Shown here: piece by piece, positions 29,222 to 42,133 of the stretch | Numbering within the stretch: the stretch's first letter is position 1 | How the letters are laid out: the number at the start of each line of letters is the position of its first letter | Assembly (NCBI GenBank): GCA_973895155.1 | Contig: OZ316896.1 | Span: 8,990,001 to 9,054,000 of the forward strand | Reading direction: 5' to 3' | Length of the DNA stretch: 64,000 bases | From: Marsupella aquatica | Lineage: Eukaryota; Marchantiophyta | The notes under the pieces: model-generated | Seen by the model: only the letters and a program-made list of their open reading frames with translations | Database searches by the model: none | What the model was told of the DNA's origin: nothing | Made by a program: the position numbers and the translations under genes

Positions 29222-29715
29222 ATGGTGACCTTTCAAGACGGGGACCCCGTCACAAGGAGAGGAAAGTGTTCAAGGCCGACTTTGATCTACGATCATTACG
29301 GAGATAAACCGGCGACTGGTAAGCACAAAGAGAAAACACCCAATAAAAAATGAATTCAACCATCTCATGCACACATTAAGCACTAATAAACTCCGTGTTG
29401 AAAACAAATGCAGGTGTCATGAAGGAGATTCTTAGGTACATGGCAGTTCCGTTCGAGGAAGACCAGCTCACTTACAAGGACGGGATGCGTGAGTACATCC
29501 AAGTCACAAAGGGAGCTCGTCTAGAGCAACTGACCAGACTGAGGCATGATTTCAAGATGCCACTTGATATGTTGGTAGGGCTGACACATCAGCAATCCCA
29601 GTCCCTGATCGACAGGCTGAGGAGGAGCAGCGACCAGGGGCTACTATCTGACATCCCTGCCCAAACAACAACGGAACAACCCACCACATCCAAGCGGAAA
29701 TTCAACGCGATGTGA
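29222..29715 (+). CDS. Small two-exon gene, 132 residues, unknown function
   Basis: ATG 29222 opens a frame that runs through exon 29222-29318, a 95-nt intron (ACTG|GTAAGC ... AAATGCAG), and exon 29414-29715 ending in TGA. The two exons total exactly 133 codons. The protein starts MVTFQDGDPVTRRGK, has helices VMKEILRYMAV, LEQLTRLRHDFKMPLDMLVGL and SQSLIDRLRR, and ends in a Thr/Gln-rich basic tail. It has no signal peptide, membrane segment or known domain. The layout and C-terminal helices loosely resemble the small gene at 12,176 in the Helitron, so it may be a stranded Helitron passenger. Confidence 0.45.
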
Positions 29716-31766
29716 CAGTTGTTTCTGTGATGTAGTACAAGTTTCATTTTTCAGAACAATGTGGTGTATCATGCAAAAACAAATGACGAGTCCCAATAAA
29801 GATACCCATTGTCGGAAACATATTTATCTATATCAATAATTATCTACTTTTTAACACATTTTTGTATCAATAACTATGCAATTTTCAATCTCAATTGAAT
29901 AAAACAGATGGGGGTCCATGAACTAATTATATGTCCGGTCGGTAATCACACATCAAAATGTGGCGATATACGGTGTACACTCATTGAATTAAAGAAAATA
30001 ATGAGATTTATCATGGTATGGAGGAATGCCGTACACCCAATCGTACACCATATATGTCATATTTGCCGTTATATGCCTGGTTTGAGGAACATCTTTAGAG
30101 TCTTTCAGAGATGCTTTGAACTGTCTTTAGAGTTGCTGAGTATGGCACAGTAGTGCTTGTCGATGGCAGACAACTGTCTGGATACCTAGCTTGAAATATT
30201 GTCATAGAAGAACAGGACAAGATCAACTTCAAGGTCAAGGCTGTTGTCAATTTAATGTAATTTTGAGGCACTTGGAGATAACAAATTGTTGGACTCCATT
30301 TCTTAATTGTTGAGCTACATACTCCATGGTGATTTCAATTAAACAAGATGTCATTCAATTTGCTAGGCAGTGAAAGAATTTAAATTGCAGCATTGTGGAT
30401 GAAGTCAATTGGCTGTTCTGTGAATGAAATACAATTAGATCACTCGTGGATGAATTGAAATTGCTATGCTGTGGTTTGAATTCAGTGTCATTTCCTACTT
30501 TCTACTGGTTTCTATTTTGTACAAAGCTGATTGTCATTCAGCTCATTCGATTTGCCCACACGAGCTCATGCAATTTGTGGACAGAAGCTAGTGTGCCCCC
30601 CAAGTACAATTAGAGAAGTTTACATTTTGGTCTTAAGTTACCATAAAGAAAGGAAATCTGTTCAACAGCAGAATGGTTTTCAGACGCCAAAAGGATATTT
30701 TGTCCACTTTGTTTAAGAGCATTATTGACCTGGATCCTCGTGGACAGCGGCAGTTAAACCCAACTATGGAAGGGTTAGCTTGCCGAATGAGTGGCTGCCA
30801 TTTGTTAACATTCAAGAGTTAAGCTAGCCCATATATGATTAAGGTGCGAATTAAAACAATTTGGGAACAGGTTAATATGAGTTTGACTAATTTTGGGTGG
30901 TGTAAGGTTGTGTAAAATAGCTAAGAACACTTGGGGAAGGTTAATAAATGTTGTTCACTAATGATATTTAAAATCTCAAAGTCTTCATTTTTGAGAACAT
31001 GCCTTTTAGGCAATCTTTTCAACTGTGGTTAACCATGTCCCGACTGTAGTTTCGGCCACAATGTTTTGGGGTCAGTAGCCTGGATTACAAATGAGAAGTA
31101 CAAAGATTGAGACGCCATACTAGTGTCAACTAAACCAGACCCCAAACGTTGAGAATCTTTTGCTGCACCGTCCCTTGTGCAAATTCAGTCATCGGGTGGC
31201 CATCAAAAGGGCTATCCCATCCACCCTCCAGCCACAAGCCATCCCCGTCCCTGCACATGACATCTGGCTCACCTGCTGACAAGACTAGTACCCCCTCTCT
31301 TCCTCTCCAGGCGGTGGATTCATTTGCACTTTCTATCCAGAACTCTTTGTTTGCTGCCTTTGTGCAACCTCAAAATTGAGGCCCACAGCAGTTCTCGTCA
31401 CTTCGCCTGCTGCATTCCTAGATTTCAGGAGCAGCTCTTCGGAAGTTGGGATTTCGCCAGTTCGTTGGATTTTCACTGGTGACTGAGGGTTTTTCTTCAA
31501 AGGCAAGATGAGTCTATTGCTCTTCAGTTTACTTGAGAACTGGATTCGTCATCGCTCTTGCCAAATTCCTAAGTTTCAGGTTTGGGACTCGCTAGTTTGA
31601 TTTTTGGCCACGAAAAGTGATGCAGTGTCTCGCCCGCCTTACACTTGATCTGGAGACGAAGAATTGCGCTGAGGTAGTCGCTCGGCCTCACATTTGGGAG
31701 TTTGGAAGTTTGTTGGAGACAGGGATCTAGAGAGAGAGGGAGAGACGGGAGCTCTGTTTTCTCTGA
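29716..31766. other. Intergenic, AT-rich
   Basis: No frame with coding character was found on either strand. The last few hundred bases are presumably promoter and 5' leader of the CCB1-like gene. No repeat stands out. Confidence 0.4.
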
Positions 31767-33523
31767 ATGGTTGTAGCGATGGCGGGCAGCTCGGTGCTGC
31801 CAAAAATGTGCACTGTCGAGGGACAGGTTCTGAAGAATTCGCTTGGTCTGTCACGTGCCCAGCTGCAATATGGTATCGTCTCCTCGGCATCTCTTTTGAG
31901 ATTACCTTGTGCGAGGTCTGCCGGGAGGCAAACATGGCCAGGGCCAACGGTGGGTCGGACGTACGCTGCTCTGCATTCGACCGGACAGAAAAGGGTTGAG
32001 ACAGCGCGAGCAAGCATACAGAATAGCAGTGCGAGTGGACGGAACTTAGACGGAGCAGACCTTGATCCACTGAATTTGGAGGATGATCTAGAAATGGAGC
32101 GAGCTGGAGGTGGACGAGAATTCGACAATGACAATGAGTCCAGTAGCTCAGAATCGCCATTTACTCTGTTTAGTATTGCCCCTATACTCGTTTACCCGTT
32201 GATTGCTGAAGGTCCTGGTTATTCCCAGGCGAGCTATTACACATCTCTTGGCCTGTTTGTGATATCTGTTCCAGGAATTTGGTCTCTGGTTAAGCGCTCC
32301 ACCAAATCTAAGGTACGGAGAGATTGTCTGACTCCCTCTATGCTTTCTCTCGCTCGCTCTCTCTATGCAACTTGAATTTGGGGAGAAGAACTAATGGCTT
32401 AGTGAAAATGCCCTTTTCTGTTTTGGTTTTGTTTTCCTTGGCTTCGGCGGAGCTTGTTGATTTTTCTCAACCTCCTACGCAGATAGTGAAAAAAACGTTC
32501 GAATTACCGGGCCCAACCGTACCCGAAGGAAAGGGTCCCAGTCAAATTGCAGGCGAAATCACATCCTCTCTCACTAGAAACAACTTCGCAGTTGCAGATA
32601 CAGGAGAAACTGTCACGTATGTCACCTTATTCGAATTCCATGATCTTATCAGTTTTGTGTTCCTTTTCGAGTAGTTCCAGGACTTCGATTGCTGTGAAGA
32701 GAACTCGGCTGATATATCGTGACTAAGAGTTTCTAGGAATGCAGTGAGTGCAACATTAGGGCATACAATAATGAGTTGCACGTCTGTTATGTTCGGTATT
32801 CTGGTATATTGAGACTTAAAGAATAAACAGTAGAATTCCATGAAAAATGGCGTTTCCTAGTTTACTTTGGCAGCCGAACCCTTATTTGCAGTATGTGCTG
32901 TATTGTGGGAAATTGGAAGCTCTGTCAGTGTAGGCTAGCGAGGTTTAAACCTAACTTATAAAACCGCCTGTAATTTTTAATTTTTTTGGTGGTGAAGGTT
33001 CGAGGGGAGGATGGTTCCAAGCAGAGGACAAGCAGCATTTTTGAGTTTCTGCACTGCTGTAAGCCTAGGTTGTGTGGCATTGGTGCTCTCCATCACTGCG
33101 CCCGCTATTGGAGAGAACTGGTACTATCTGACCGTTCTCAGCCCTCTTGCGTAAGTCTCTATTCCCAAGATTACCCTCGAGTTTTCATCGTCTGATCTGG
33201 TGACTTCTAAGTGGGTAACTGATAAAAAGTAAAGAAACAGTAGAGCATAGTCGAGGACCTGGATCTTGTCGTTCCCGTGTACGCCTCAATGCTTATTCCA
33301 TGCCGTTCTAACAACATTCTTCATTCATTTACTCAGAGGATTCTATTATTGGACGAGAGCATCACGAAAGGAGCAGATAAAAGTAAAGTTGGTGGTAGCT
33401 GATGATGAATCATCGACTGATGTTATAATCCAAGGCGATGACGAACAAATCGATCGTCTCCGACGAGAATTGGGTCTCATGGAAAAGGGCATGGTTTATG
33501 TGAAGGGACTGTTAGAAAGATAG
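31767..33523 (+). CDS. CCB1: Plastid cytochrome b6f haem-assembly factor CCB1-like
   Basis: Four exons join cleanly: 31767-32312, 32483-32616, 32998-33150, 33337-33523, total 340 codons (339 residues). Residues 1-125 look like a long plastid transit peptide plus a Ser/acidic linker. Then come two membrane segments (about 134-147 and 158-173) in GYSQASYYTSLGLFVISVP and WSLVKRS. A stromal or lumenal loop follows with ETVTFEGRMVPSRGQAA, two more membrane segments (about 238-257 and 267-283), and a C-terminal soluble domain ending LMEKGMVYVKGLLER. These blocks match what I recall of CCB1 (COFACTOR ASSEMBLY OF COMPLEX C subunit B), which helps attach haem ci to cytochrome b6 in the thylakoid membrane. 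ATG 31767 was chosen as first in frame; Met-5 is also possible. It is a single-copy housekeeping-type gene, apparently intact. Confidence 0.9.
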
Positions 33524-35061
33524 GTTCTCATAATTTTGGTGACAAGTTCAGGCAGAAGGTGGCTTTTAGAATTATAGATTTATCCACTTCAACTTATGCA
33601 CACCACATGAGAGGGGACGACTGTCTAAGGTCGTGCAGAACTCCGGCCAAGGACATGAGCACGTTTTTGTTCAATTCGGCGTTGGAAGCAGTACCATTCA
33701 GAGGGAATGCAGGAACCACGATTTAAATCGCTTTCTCAAAGCAGTGTGCCTCAATTGAGGCGCAATTATTTTGAGCTGTAGAAGGACAGACTCTCAATTA
33801 CTCGTAGTGAACTCATTTTTTGCAGTAAAGAGTAGTTGGACTAAGTGAACTAAACATTGATGCCTTGGTCACTGGCAGAGTGCTCTTGCAATTGCACATC
33901 CCTTACGGAGGCAAACAGACTGCGCTCATCTGGCAACTGAAGTGTAGTTATGCAGTATGTGCGTGCAAAGTATCACGTCGGAGCCGTCCGACGACGGTGG
34001 ACAGCGAACTAATACATCATGATGTGCTTGCCCGCATTCGCAAGATTGGAATGATTCTGAGTATGCGACAACAATTATCCATTCCTTGCAAACAAATGAA
34101 GCCAGATTTTCCTAGGTAGATAAATGCGCAATTGAATGCCTATTGTTTGGTCCGGCCAAGTCGAATATCTCCTACGTATATGCAAATGATCTATGAATCC
34201 CAGAGGAACGGCTTTCAATATTGCACCATCGTGTCTGACAATTGCACCACTTGTTCGGGTGACTGGTATACAAATCAGTACAGGAAGTTTATGAGATTTC
34301 TTTGCCACAGAATATGTACATAGTTTCTCCGTCGAGGAATGAACTTCCTGATATCTATAACAGGCCCAATTGATCTTCACAATTTGCCTCACCTATCCTA
34401 GGTGTCAATGCTTTTGCTTTGCACACCACGGGTTATTTTTCAAACTTGACCGCAAATCGCATCTATTTGTTCATTCTTTGGGTAACAACTACAGCAGCTT
34501 CTCGATGGACCACCAAACGACCCCTATTGCTCTAGTAGTAGTGCGTGGAAGGCTACAGAATTACTAAATCAATGTGAAAGGCACAATGCCACTAAAATGA
34601 CCCAGCTAGAACCTCCTTGACCACAAGCCTGCGTTTGATGTGGCAGATTTTCCAACATATTGGACTTTGCATTTAATAGTTCCTTCATCCACATTCGTCT
34701 TCCAGAATTCAAAGCACTGTGCTGCTGGTCCAAACCTTTGACGGGCTAGATTTCAAGAGAAATCAAGGTCCCTTACTCTCACTTGGTGGTCAACTTACCG
34801 GTTGCTGGTCAACTGCCTCCATTTCTACACGAGTGAGGATCAGTATTCTAGCTGGTTTCGCTACAAAAATGTTGTGATAGGCACCCTTGACCAATGCTAC
34901 TGCATACAACAGATTCCAGGGGTTACCTATCATAATGGCTACAACTCAGTCGAAACGCAGATGGATTCACCAACACGAGTTCCATCTGGGGTTCTGCTTT
35001 GGGGAGCAATTATACTACAAGATGCTGAACCAAGGAATAGGGAATCTGCAGCATCAGCAAC
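33524..35061. other. Intergenic
   Basis: No gene or notable repeat was recognised. Frames present are short and lack coding character. Confidence 0.4.
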
Positions 35062-35325
35062 TTAATTCACAGCGCACAGTTTTTTCGTTCCTTTCTTGAC
35101 ATCCTTTTTGTGCTTCTTGAATTCTCGCTTTTCTTTTTCGAGCCTTTTATGCACCCTGGGGATTTCAGCTTTGAAGGCTTCTATAGAAGCTTGTAGAGAG
35201 TGATTTCTGTTCTCTTGCGCCTTACACGTCTTTTCGATGTCCTTGAATTCAATCTCAGCCTTGGCGGCTGCCGCCCTTGCAACTTTGAGATCCTTGTTCA
35301 CCTTGTCCATCTCGTCCTCAAGCGC
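35062..35325 (-). CDS. Alternative or relict last exon of the coiled-coil gene
   Basis: This 264-nt block follows the acceptor GGGGCAG and ends in a stop. It encodes ALEDEMDKVNKDLKVARAAA..., then EKEKREFKKHKKDVKKG. It is homologous to the last exon at 36117-36380 (ELDKELDKVNVELRAARLKAA ... QETKKFKKHKQKMNKK), has the same length and the same phase, and lies 0.8 kb further downstream. It could serve as an alternative terminal exon with its own polyadenylation site, or be a silent duplicate. Confidence 0.55.
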   Translation of the reverse strand, partial: ALEDEMDKVNKDLKVARAAAAKAEIEFKDIEKTCKAQENRNHSLQASIEAFKAEIPRVHKRLEKEKREFKKHKKDVKKGTKKLCAVN

Positions 35326-36116
35326 CTGCCCCAAAATTTGTTTTGAAACAATTGTGCTATCCATTTCTGAAACAATATTGACTCTTCTCCTGTGTACGTG
35401 AGTGTGAGAAACAACGCATAGTGCAAGCGCCAATAAATTTATCCTCTTGTTTTAAAACTCAACTCAAGGAGCAAGTCAGAATTCCAACAATTATCCAAGA
35501 TGCACAACTCTCCCAGTTGTGCATTCAATCTACAACCTGACATAGGGGGTATCCATGCCATCAGCACTTCTACAATTATTACTGCTCGCAGTATTTGACC
35601 ACTGAACGTTGCTAGCTAACCAACAAGTGGTTTGATAGCAATGCACATTGCGTACTTGGTCAATTTGGGGTCGATAATAAAAGCGCTCCATCTCAGTTAC
35701 TCGCAAATGAAAGACGTTCGGCTACTTTTGACAACTCTGGTTGCAAAAGAGGCTCTCAAAGTCTGTTGGTCAGAAAATATGCCCCAAGACATTTTGTCCG
35801 TCCTTTTGGTACAGATGGAAGGTAGTGTTTCACTTCAGCCAATGGAAAGAAAAGGATTCTGAAACAAGCAATAAAACTGAGCCTTCTCAGATCTATTGCA
35901 AATTTCCCTTGCTGTCCTGCTCTTAATTGGTTACTTATTAACCAATTGCAATCTAGTGGTCCCCAGACTTTATACAGATATTGACTGGTCATGAGACCAA
36001 TAGTTATGTTTTGTCTCTTCTGTTCGCGCAGAAGACTCTTTCTTTTGTTTGATCACCTCACATTCGGCAGATGAATCTGCGTGGAGGCTAAGCTTTTGAT
36101 TGAGTGGATTATCCTC

Positions 36117-39100
36117 TCAGCCAAAGAATCCCTTTTTGCCCAACTTCTTGTTCATTTTTTGTTTGTGTTTCTTGAATTTCTTTGTTTCTTGAGCAACTTT
36201 TTTCTTCAATCGTTCAGCCTCTTCCTTCTCTGCAGTGATACTGTTAGTCAAAACATCAATCTTGGCTTCGAGTGCCTTAGTCTTTTTCTCAGCCGTCTTG
36301 GCTTCAAGAGTGATCTCTGCTGCTTTCAATCGGGCAGCTCTAAGCTCCACATTCACCTTGTCCAACTCCTTGTCAAGTTCCTGTTCAACAAGAACTTGAA
36401 CATCGGTTGAAAAGTATCCTTATCCTTGATGAATGTCCCACGTCTAACCTAAGGGGCTGTTTAGCTCCCTCATTGGCTGCTATAACTTCTAGAACATTAG
36501 CTCCAGAGTCATTTCGACCACCCAGAAAGTTCTAGGAACATTTGTGCCGCCTCAGGACAATAAGGCGTGGCCATGGAGTTATCCTATCCACGCCAGATGT
36601 CCCCGTCTGACGACCTTCAATACTGAGTTTTCCAACTATGACGGTTAATTGCAACTATCGAGTTAGGATACGTACTTCTTTCTCGAGCTCCAGCCGATCA
36701 TTATCTGCTTCTGCTTCAGCAGCTTTATCAGCAAACGGTTGTAGTTCTCGGTTGTTTGCCATCAACTCATTGTGACTCCCTTTTAGCTTCTGTATTTGCA
36801 CTTTGAGTCTTCCGACTTCTCCCAGAAACACATCTCTTTCAAATTCAATCTCCTGCGCTCAACACAAAAACGGAAAAAAAACACTCAGATACTCTCTGGC
36901 CCGAGAGTGTACTTACTCCATGCCTCTCATTGTGGGCGGGTCGACATTTACTATGCCCGCCAAAGAAACTGAAAAGAAATAAGAATTGTAGTTCAACGAT
37001 ATCACTTGGCTGGCAAAAGGCCTGCGTGTTAAGGCCTGCGTGTTAGGATAAAACTAGCCTTTCAGCCCCACTACTGAAGTACTGGGCAACTGCCTGCAAC
37101 ACAGCAGGGGTTAAAGGGAAGTCTCTTTTTTGCAGCAATTTACTGTCTCTCCAGTTATACTCCAACCTCCAGAAGATTTCGTTATCCCCCAACGTTCCAG
37201 AGTGGTATGACTACAGTACTACCACTTTAAACCTGGTTCTTGAAGAATGCAATGAACATAAAACGGAGCATATCTTTTGATTGAGACATAGCATACCCTG
37301 CAATGAGACACGCGACTATCTTCACGAAGCTTGTGGATCTCGTCATCTTGATTCTCTGCAATCCCTTGCATATCTAGTAGCTTGTTCTTGAGTCCTGCAG
37401 ACGCATACAGTAAGCCATACATGCATCCCAAACTTAATTACATCGTGGAAACCAAACCTGATAAAGAACTCGCAAATCTTATATGCATTCAGCCCCCTTC
37501 GAATGAGGTGCATTGGAAAACGGTGATAAAGTCATCGTTGATGAATAAAGGAGGTAAACTCAAAGACAAAACTCTCAGGCACAACCAAACGAGGGAAAGC
37601 AAATGGAGACAATTGCTCAAACATGTTCAGAAAGGTGGGAGATATCCAGACCAAAAATTCGAGCCCGCATTCGCATACAGTGGGACAGTCTTGTAGCTCG
37701 AGACTGGCAATTGGGCTTCTCCATGTCAAGGATATCACGGTGCATTCTCCTGTGACCTCATCACTCCCATCATATCGTCAGAGTGTTAGGTCAGAAGCCA
37801 AAGGGAAACCAAGTGGACCCCAGGTCTGTCATTCTTTTCATCCATCTCATTGATAAACTCCTATACGACTCACAATTTACGGAGCCGAACAACAGAAAAC
37901 ATGTCCTTCGCTAGTGGGAAGGATCAAACGACAAAAGAGGGACGGTAGACAGATCAGACTGCCATGAAAGAAGGGCGGCCGATCAGGTTGTAGATCTTAT
38001 AGTTTTCATCCATGGCAGTAGATAGAGATAAGCGTGAGAGTATGAATGAATGGATGAGAGCAACAGAATTGACTGGTTCACGGGGCCACAACTGAGTCAT
38101 GCATTGTGCTGACATGAAAGGTCAGCAGCACTAACAAAACGCTGAAAATGCCGGAAAAATGCCTGAATAAAATATACGTAAAATCAACAGGGACAAGGAA
38201 CAGGGGTTGATGATTGCACAAGTGCTAGAAACCAGAACGTGGGAACGTGGGAACGTGAGAAAGTATATGACATAAGCAATGTAATGATAGGAGAGAGAGA
38301 GATAGCCCATGAAAGCATGCCTGAATATCTAGGAGGCTCCAATTGACAAAGGGACCCTATTTTGAAGGAAGAAGACTTCCGAAACCACCAGAAATAGAGA
38401 ATGTGAAATTCAATCTTAACGAGCTTAGAAATGACACGAAAGAGATACACCCCATGAATCAAAGAACCGATGTCCAGGAGACCCAGATAGCTGCAAAAAA
38501 TCCTCTTTCTTTTCACCAAAAGTGTACAAAATGTACAAAACAATTTTTGTCATTTTCAAGGACTGGACAAACAGAGTCCTTGAGTCTCTTCTAAGTTGGC
38601 AGCAAAGAGAGGAGGAGGACCTGTTTTCCATGTCGAGCATGGATGCCTGAATTTTGTAGTGGCGGAGGTGAATCTGCTGATCGAACAGGGAGCGCTTAAG
38701 GTCCAGCACCTGCTCCAGCAGCATCTCCTTGTCTCGGCTCTCCAGAACCAGCTTGCGCGAGACCTGAGGAATGACCTTCACGCGAGGAGAGCCAGTCCCC
38801 ATATCTTGGTCGCATGCGGCCAGCCCCAAGCTCAGCACCGGCTGCGCTCTCTTCCCAGTCTCCGCAGATTTCACCACCCATCGGCCTCCACTGTCGCCCG
38901 CCAGCTGCGGGCACGGATCGGCGGCATCGGAGTCGAACGACTTGAGCCGCACCGCCAAATCGAAGGGCTCCGGAGAATTGCCTCGTATCGCATTCATCAT
39001 GCGCCTATGATGCGCCTGCGAAGTCGGTCCGCTGTGCCTCATGTGGTCGATGATGGGGCACGGCCCGGCCTTGAAGCACTCGTCATCGTAATCCGACAAA

Positions 39101-39138
39101 CTCATCCCCCGCGCAGAATTGTCCACGAATTGAGACAT
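36117..39138 (-). CDS. Coiled-coil protein gene, multi-exon, function unknown
   Basis: Exons identified on the minus strand are 39138-38621 (start MSQFVDNSARGM), 37394-37297 (LKNKLLDMQGIAENQDDEIHKL), 36852-36676 (EIEFERDVFLGEVGRLKVQ) and 36380-36117 (ends KKLGKKGFFG). Splice signals around the last three are good and their phases fit. Exon 1 ends in phase 2 (AACAG|GTCCTC) while the next exon needs phase 1, so at least one exon between 38.6 and 37.4 kb is missing from this model. The N-terminal 130 residues are soluble with no known domain. From about residue 140 on, the protein is almost all heptad repeat with a very basic C-terminus. A structural or scaffold role is likely. A duplicate last exon lies at 35062. 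Confidence 0.65.
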
Positions 39139-42133
39139 TGTTGGCTGCTTTTTTGCTTGCTAGCTCTTCTTCTTCTTCTTATAATTTGAAAATCGATTCA
39201 ATCCGTCGAAATTCTCGGAAGAAAGAAGAGAAGATTTCGCCGATGAGCAATCAAATCCCAATGGGCTGCCTTAATTGCTTTCTGCAGTAGTGTCTCTTGT
39301 GGATTGAAGAAGAAGTAGGACCTTAATCTCTCGTCTGCCAATCCACAAGAGACCACAGAAAGCAAAATTTGGATTGATACATCGTAATTGCTTGAATCCA
39401 ACATAGATTGACGGATGGGACAGAATGCGAGAGCATAACGAAATCCGCCTGTCACTCAACTGTGCTGCCTGGCTGCAGAAAGGTTGAGTGACATCAATCT
39501 CAAGATTGATGAAGGGGACAAAGTGCGAGACAGAAAGAAACGGAGCAATTACGATGCGTCAATCAGATGACTGTTGACGTGAACTCACATTTTCTTTCAA
39601 GAATGATGAGAAAGAAAGAAAGAAGGAAAGAAAGAAAGAAAGCAAGCAGTTAAGATGTATCAACCCAATGTTGGTGAGGTGAACTCGAGTTTTCCTCCGT
39701 ATGCAGAACGAGGTTGGCAGAGATTGCCATTTCATAGCAGCAGCAGGCAGAGCTGAACCGAAATTGTCAAAAATCTACAGCACACTTGCCTCCATTCCTG
39801 GCGGGCCCACTTGACCACCCGAACAAGAGGCATGACCTCGCCTCGAGATTGGATTTCTTCCCTCAAAAAAAGCGCATCATCAGATACAGCTACAGCAATG
39901 GATGAATCGCTGACCACCATCGCAGGAAGTCGGAGGAGTGGTAGCAATTGCCTGCAAGATCAGAATTCGAGGACTCCATGTTCTCCAAATCCAAGAGTCA
40001 AAAGCAATAGTTACACCCATTCGTTTCTCACATCTGAATGGTGGGAATATTATGATCTGCATACATTTCGAAGACTTAGGCTCGGATGGATCACTATGTT
40101 TTACTCTGCAACTCCCATAGGCCTAGCGAAAGGTTTGAGACGGAGATTTCGTGCAAGTCTAGAGAAATATACTCCATGGACCTCTCAATAGAAATTGTTA
40201 TTGAAAAGTTCTGGGATACCTTGATTAAAGGTCTATCAACGAACGATCTGGATCATCAAGTGACAGTCATTTTGTGGGTCGGTCAAGTATATCTCTCTGC
40301 AAATCTAGGAAGTGGAAGGTTTGATGCTCCTACTTAAATGGACATAGGAACTTCATGGTGTGATGATACTCCCCGAATCTTACAGTGTCGTGATATGGAA
40401 GTGTAAGAATTGTTGCAAATATGGAAGTGTAAGAGTTGTAAATACAGTAACCAGGCATTCCCAAGTCCTTCAGTTTAATGAGAAAGCAGGTTACTGCATG
40501 GACGGAATACAGGAGGATTCCACTGAGGACCCTCTATACTACATGAATGTCTAAAGTCAAATGAATGTTTACATGTCATCTTTGGAATGCTCCATACTAC
40601 TTGAATGTCTAAAACAGTCAAATGAATGTTTACATGTCATCTTTGGAATGGAGGTGCAAAGTGTGCTATGCAACATAATTTTAATGCTTCCTTTGTGTCC
40701 ATCAAGGTTTGGCGTCCATCTCAGCTTCCACTTCAAATTTATCGCTCAAAATATTTATTTCCAGATTCTTATGAAAATGGAAAATTAGATAAGGAAAATT
40801 AGATAAACTCTAAATTGTGAGTCGTAAGCTTGGATGGGATCTCCCTCCAAACTTTTGAACTCAGCCCGGATCCCCAAAAAGTTCTTTGTATAAGAGTCTA
40901 GATGTTTTATTCTAGATTGATGTTATAGTAGTTAATTACATGGCTCACTAGGTCCCATGCAAACTCAGGATTGTTATTGGAGCAATCCTTAAAGGCTGCC
41001 CTCAAGTTTTAGAGTTGGGAACAGATGTTCCTCTCATTCAAGGAGCCCTCAAGCCATGACGAGTGAGGGTACGTTTGAGGGCCAATGGCATAAGACCCTT
41101 ACTCTCCCAAAGACCTTGAACATTGACAAGAACTTGGAGAGTGAAGAACTTTTGTCCGAACCTGTGAGAACCGCTTCAGACATAGTGACCTCTGAAATTG
41201 TGAAATTTAGACACAATGGCTTCAGGTTAGTTCAGTGCTTGCCACCCTCTATTCTTCATTCTCAGAAAGAGAGATACATCCAAGCCAACCTCGATACCTT
41301 TGCTGCAGAATACATGGCAACCACAATAATATCAAGCATTCCCTTGGGCGCATATTAATTGGAGTTTCATTTGAAAAACATAGTTTGGACGATCACCTGT
41401 GTACTGTAGAAGACTAAATTGAATTTTGATTCCGAGAACTTGGGACTAGAGGTTGGAAAAGGATCCTGAAAATAGTATATCGAAAGGACACCTCGAGGGA
41501 GTATTGGAAGTTGCAGGTGGATGTCTAGTTAGTGTGGCAGGCAGCAGAATGATGTTTACACACGCACAGTAAACATTCAAGTGTACCTCTGGGACGATAT
41601 AATTATTTCTAGCTATAAGAGAGTAAGCAAAAGATTGCAAATTGGAACGTTTGTGTCTGGTGGACCCATAGGATCTTGCAGAAGGTCTAAGCATCACAAA
41701 TAGGTTAAAAACGACGCTATAACATATTTGTGCAAAATTGATAGAATCAACCCGAGAGAGCAACTTGCGAGGCAGTCCGACCACCAATGCTGTGACTTCA
41801 CTTGTCAGCAAGTGAAATACATCTAGTCTTTAATCCTGGAGAGTTACACCAAGTGTCGAGATGCAACCAGGGAGAATGCGAGTGCAGAAGACAAACAATC
41901 TTGAACTCAAAGTATGAGCGCCCTGAGTTATGTTTGCAAAAGAATTGTACAAGAATTGACTAGACTTGAATTCGAACAAAAAGCCACGGATTTCCTAAGC
42001 TAGATTGAATTTTTCCCAAAACGTGTCCTACGGCCCACCAGTACAGAAACTGATGTTCAGGGTATACAAGCTGACGAGTTACACATCACAATTGTTTTAG
42101 CAGGCGATAGACAAGGGCATCCATCTACAGTAC
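39139..42133. other. Intergenic, with minor repeats
   Basis: It holds a GAAA/GAAG-rich microsatellite at about 39609-39643. A roughly 61-bp tandem duplication lies at about 40540-40655 ('aatgaatgtttacatgtcatctttggaatg' at 40561 and 40622). A 100-codon frame at 41056-41358 has no recognised motif and was not called. Confidence 0.4.

Noticed and set aside
41056-41358. 100-codon plus-strand frame with ATG
   Set aside because: It has no motif, paralogue, splice context or neighbour support. One frame of this length is expected by chance in this much spacer.
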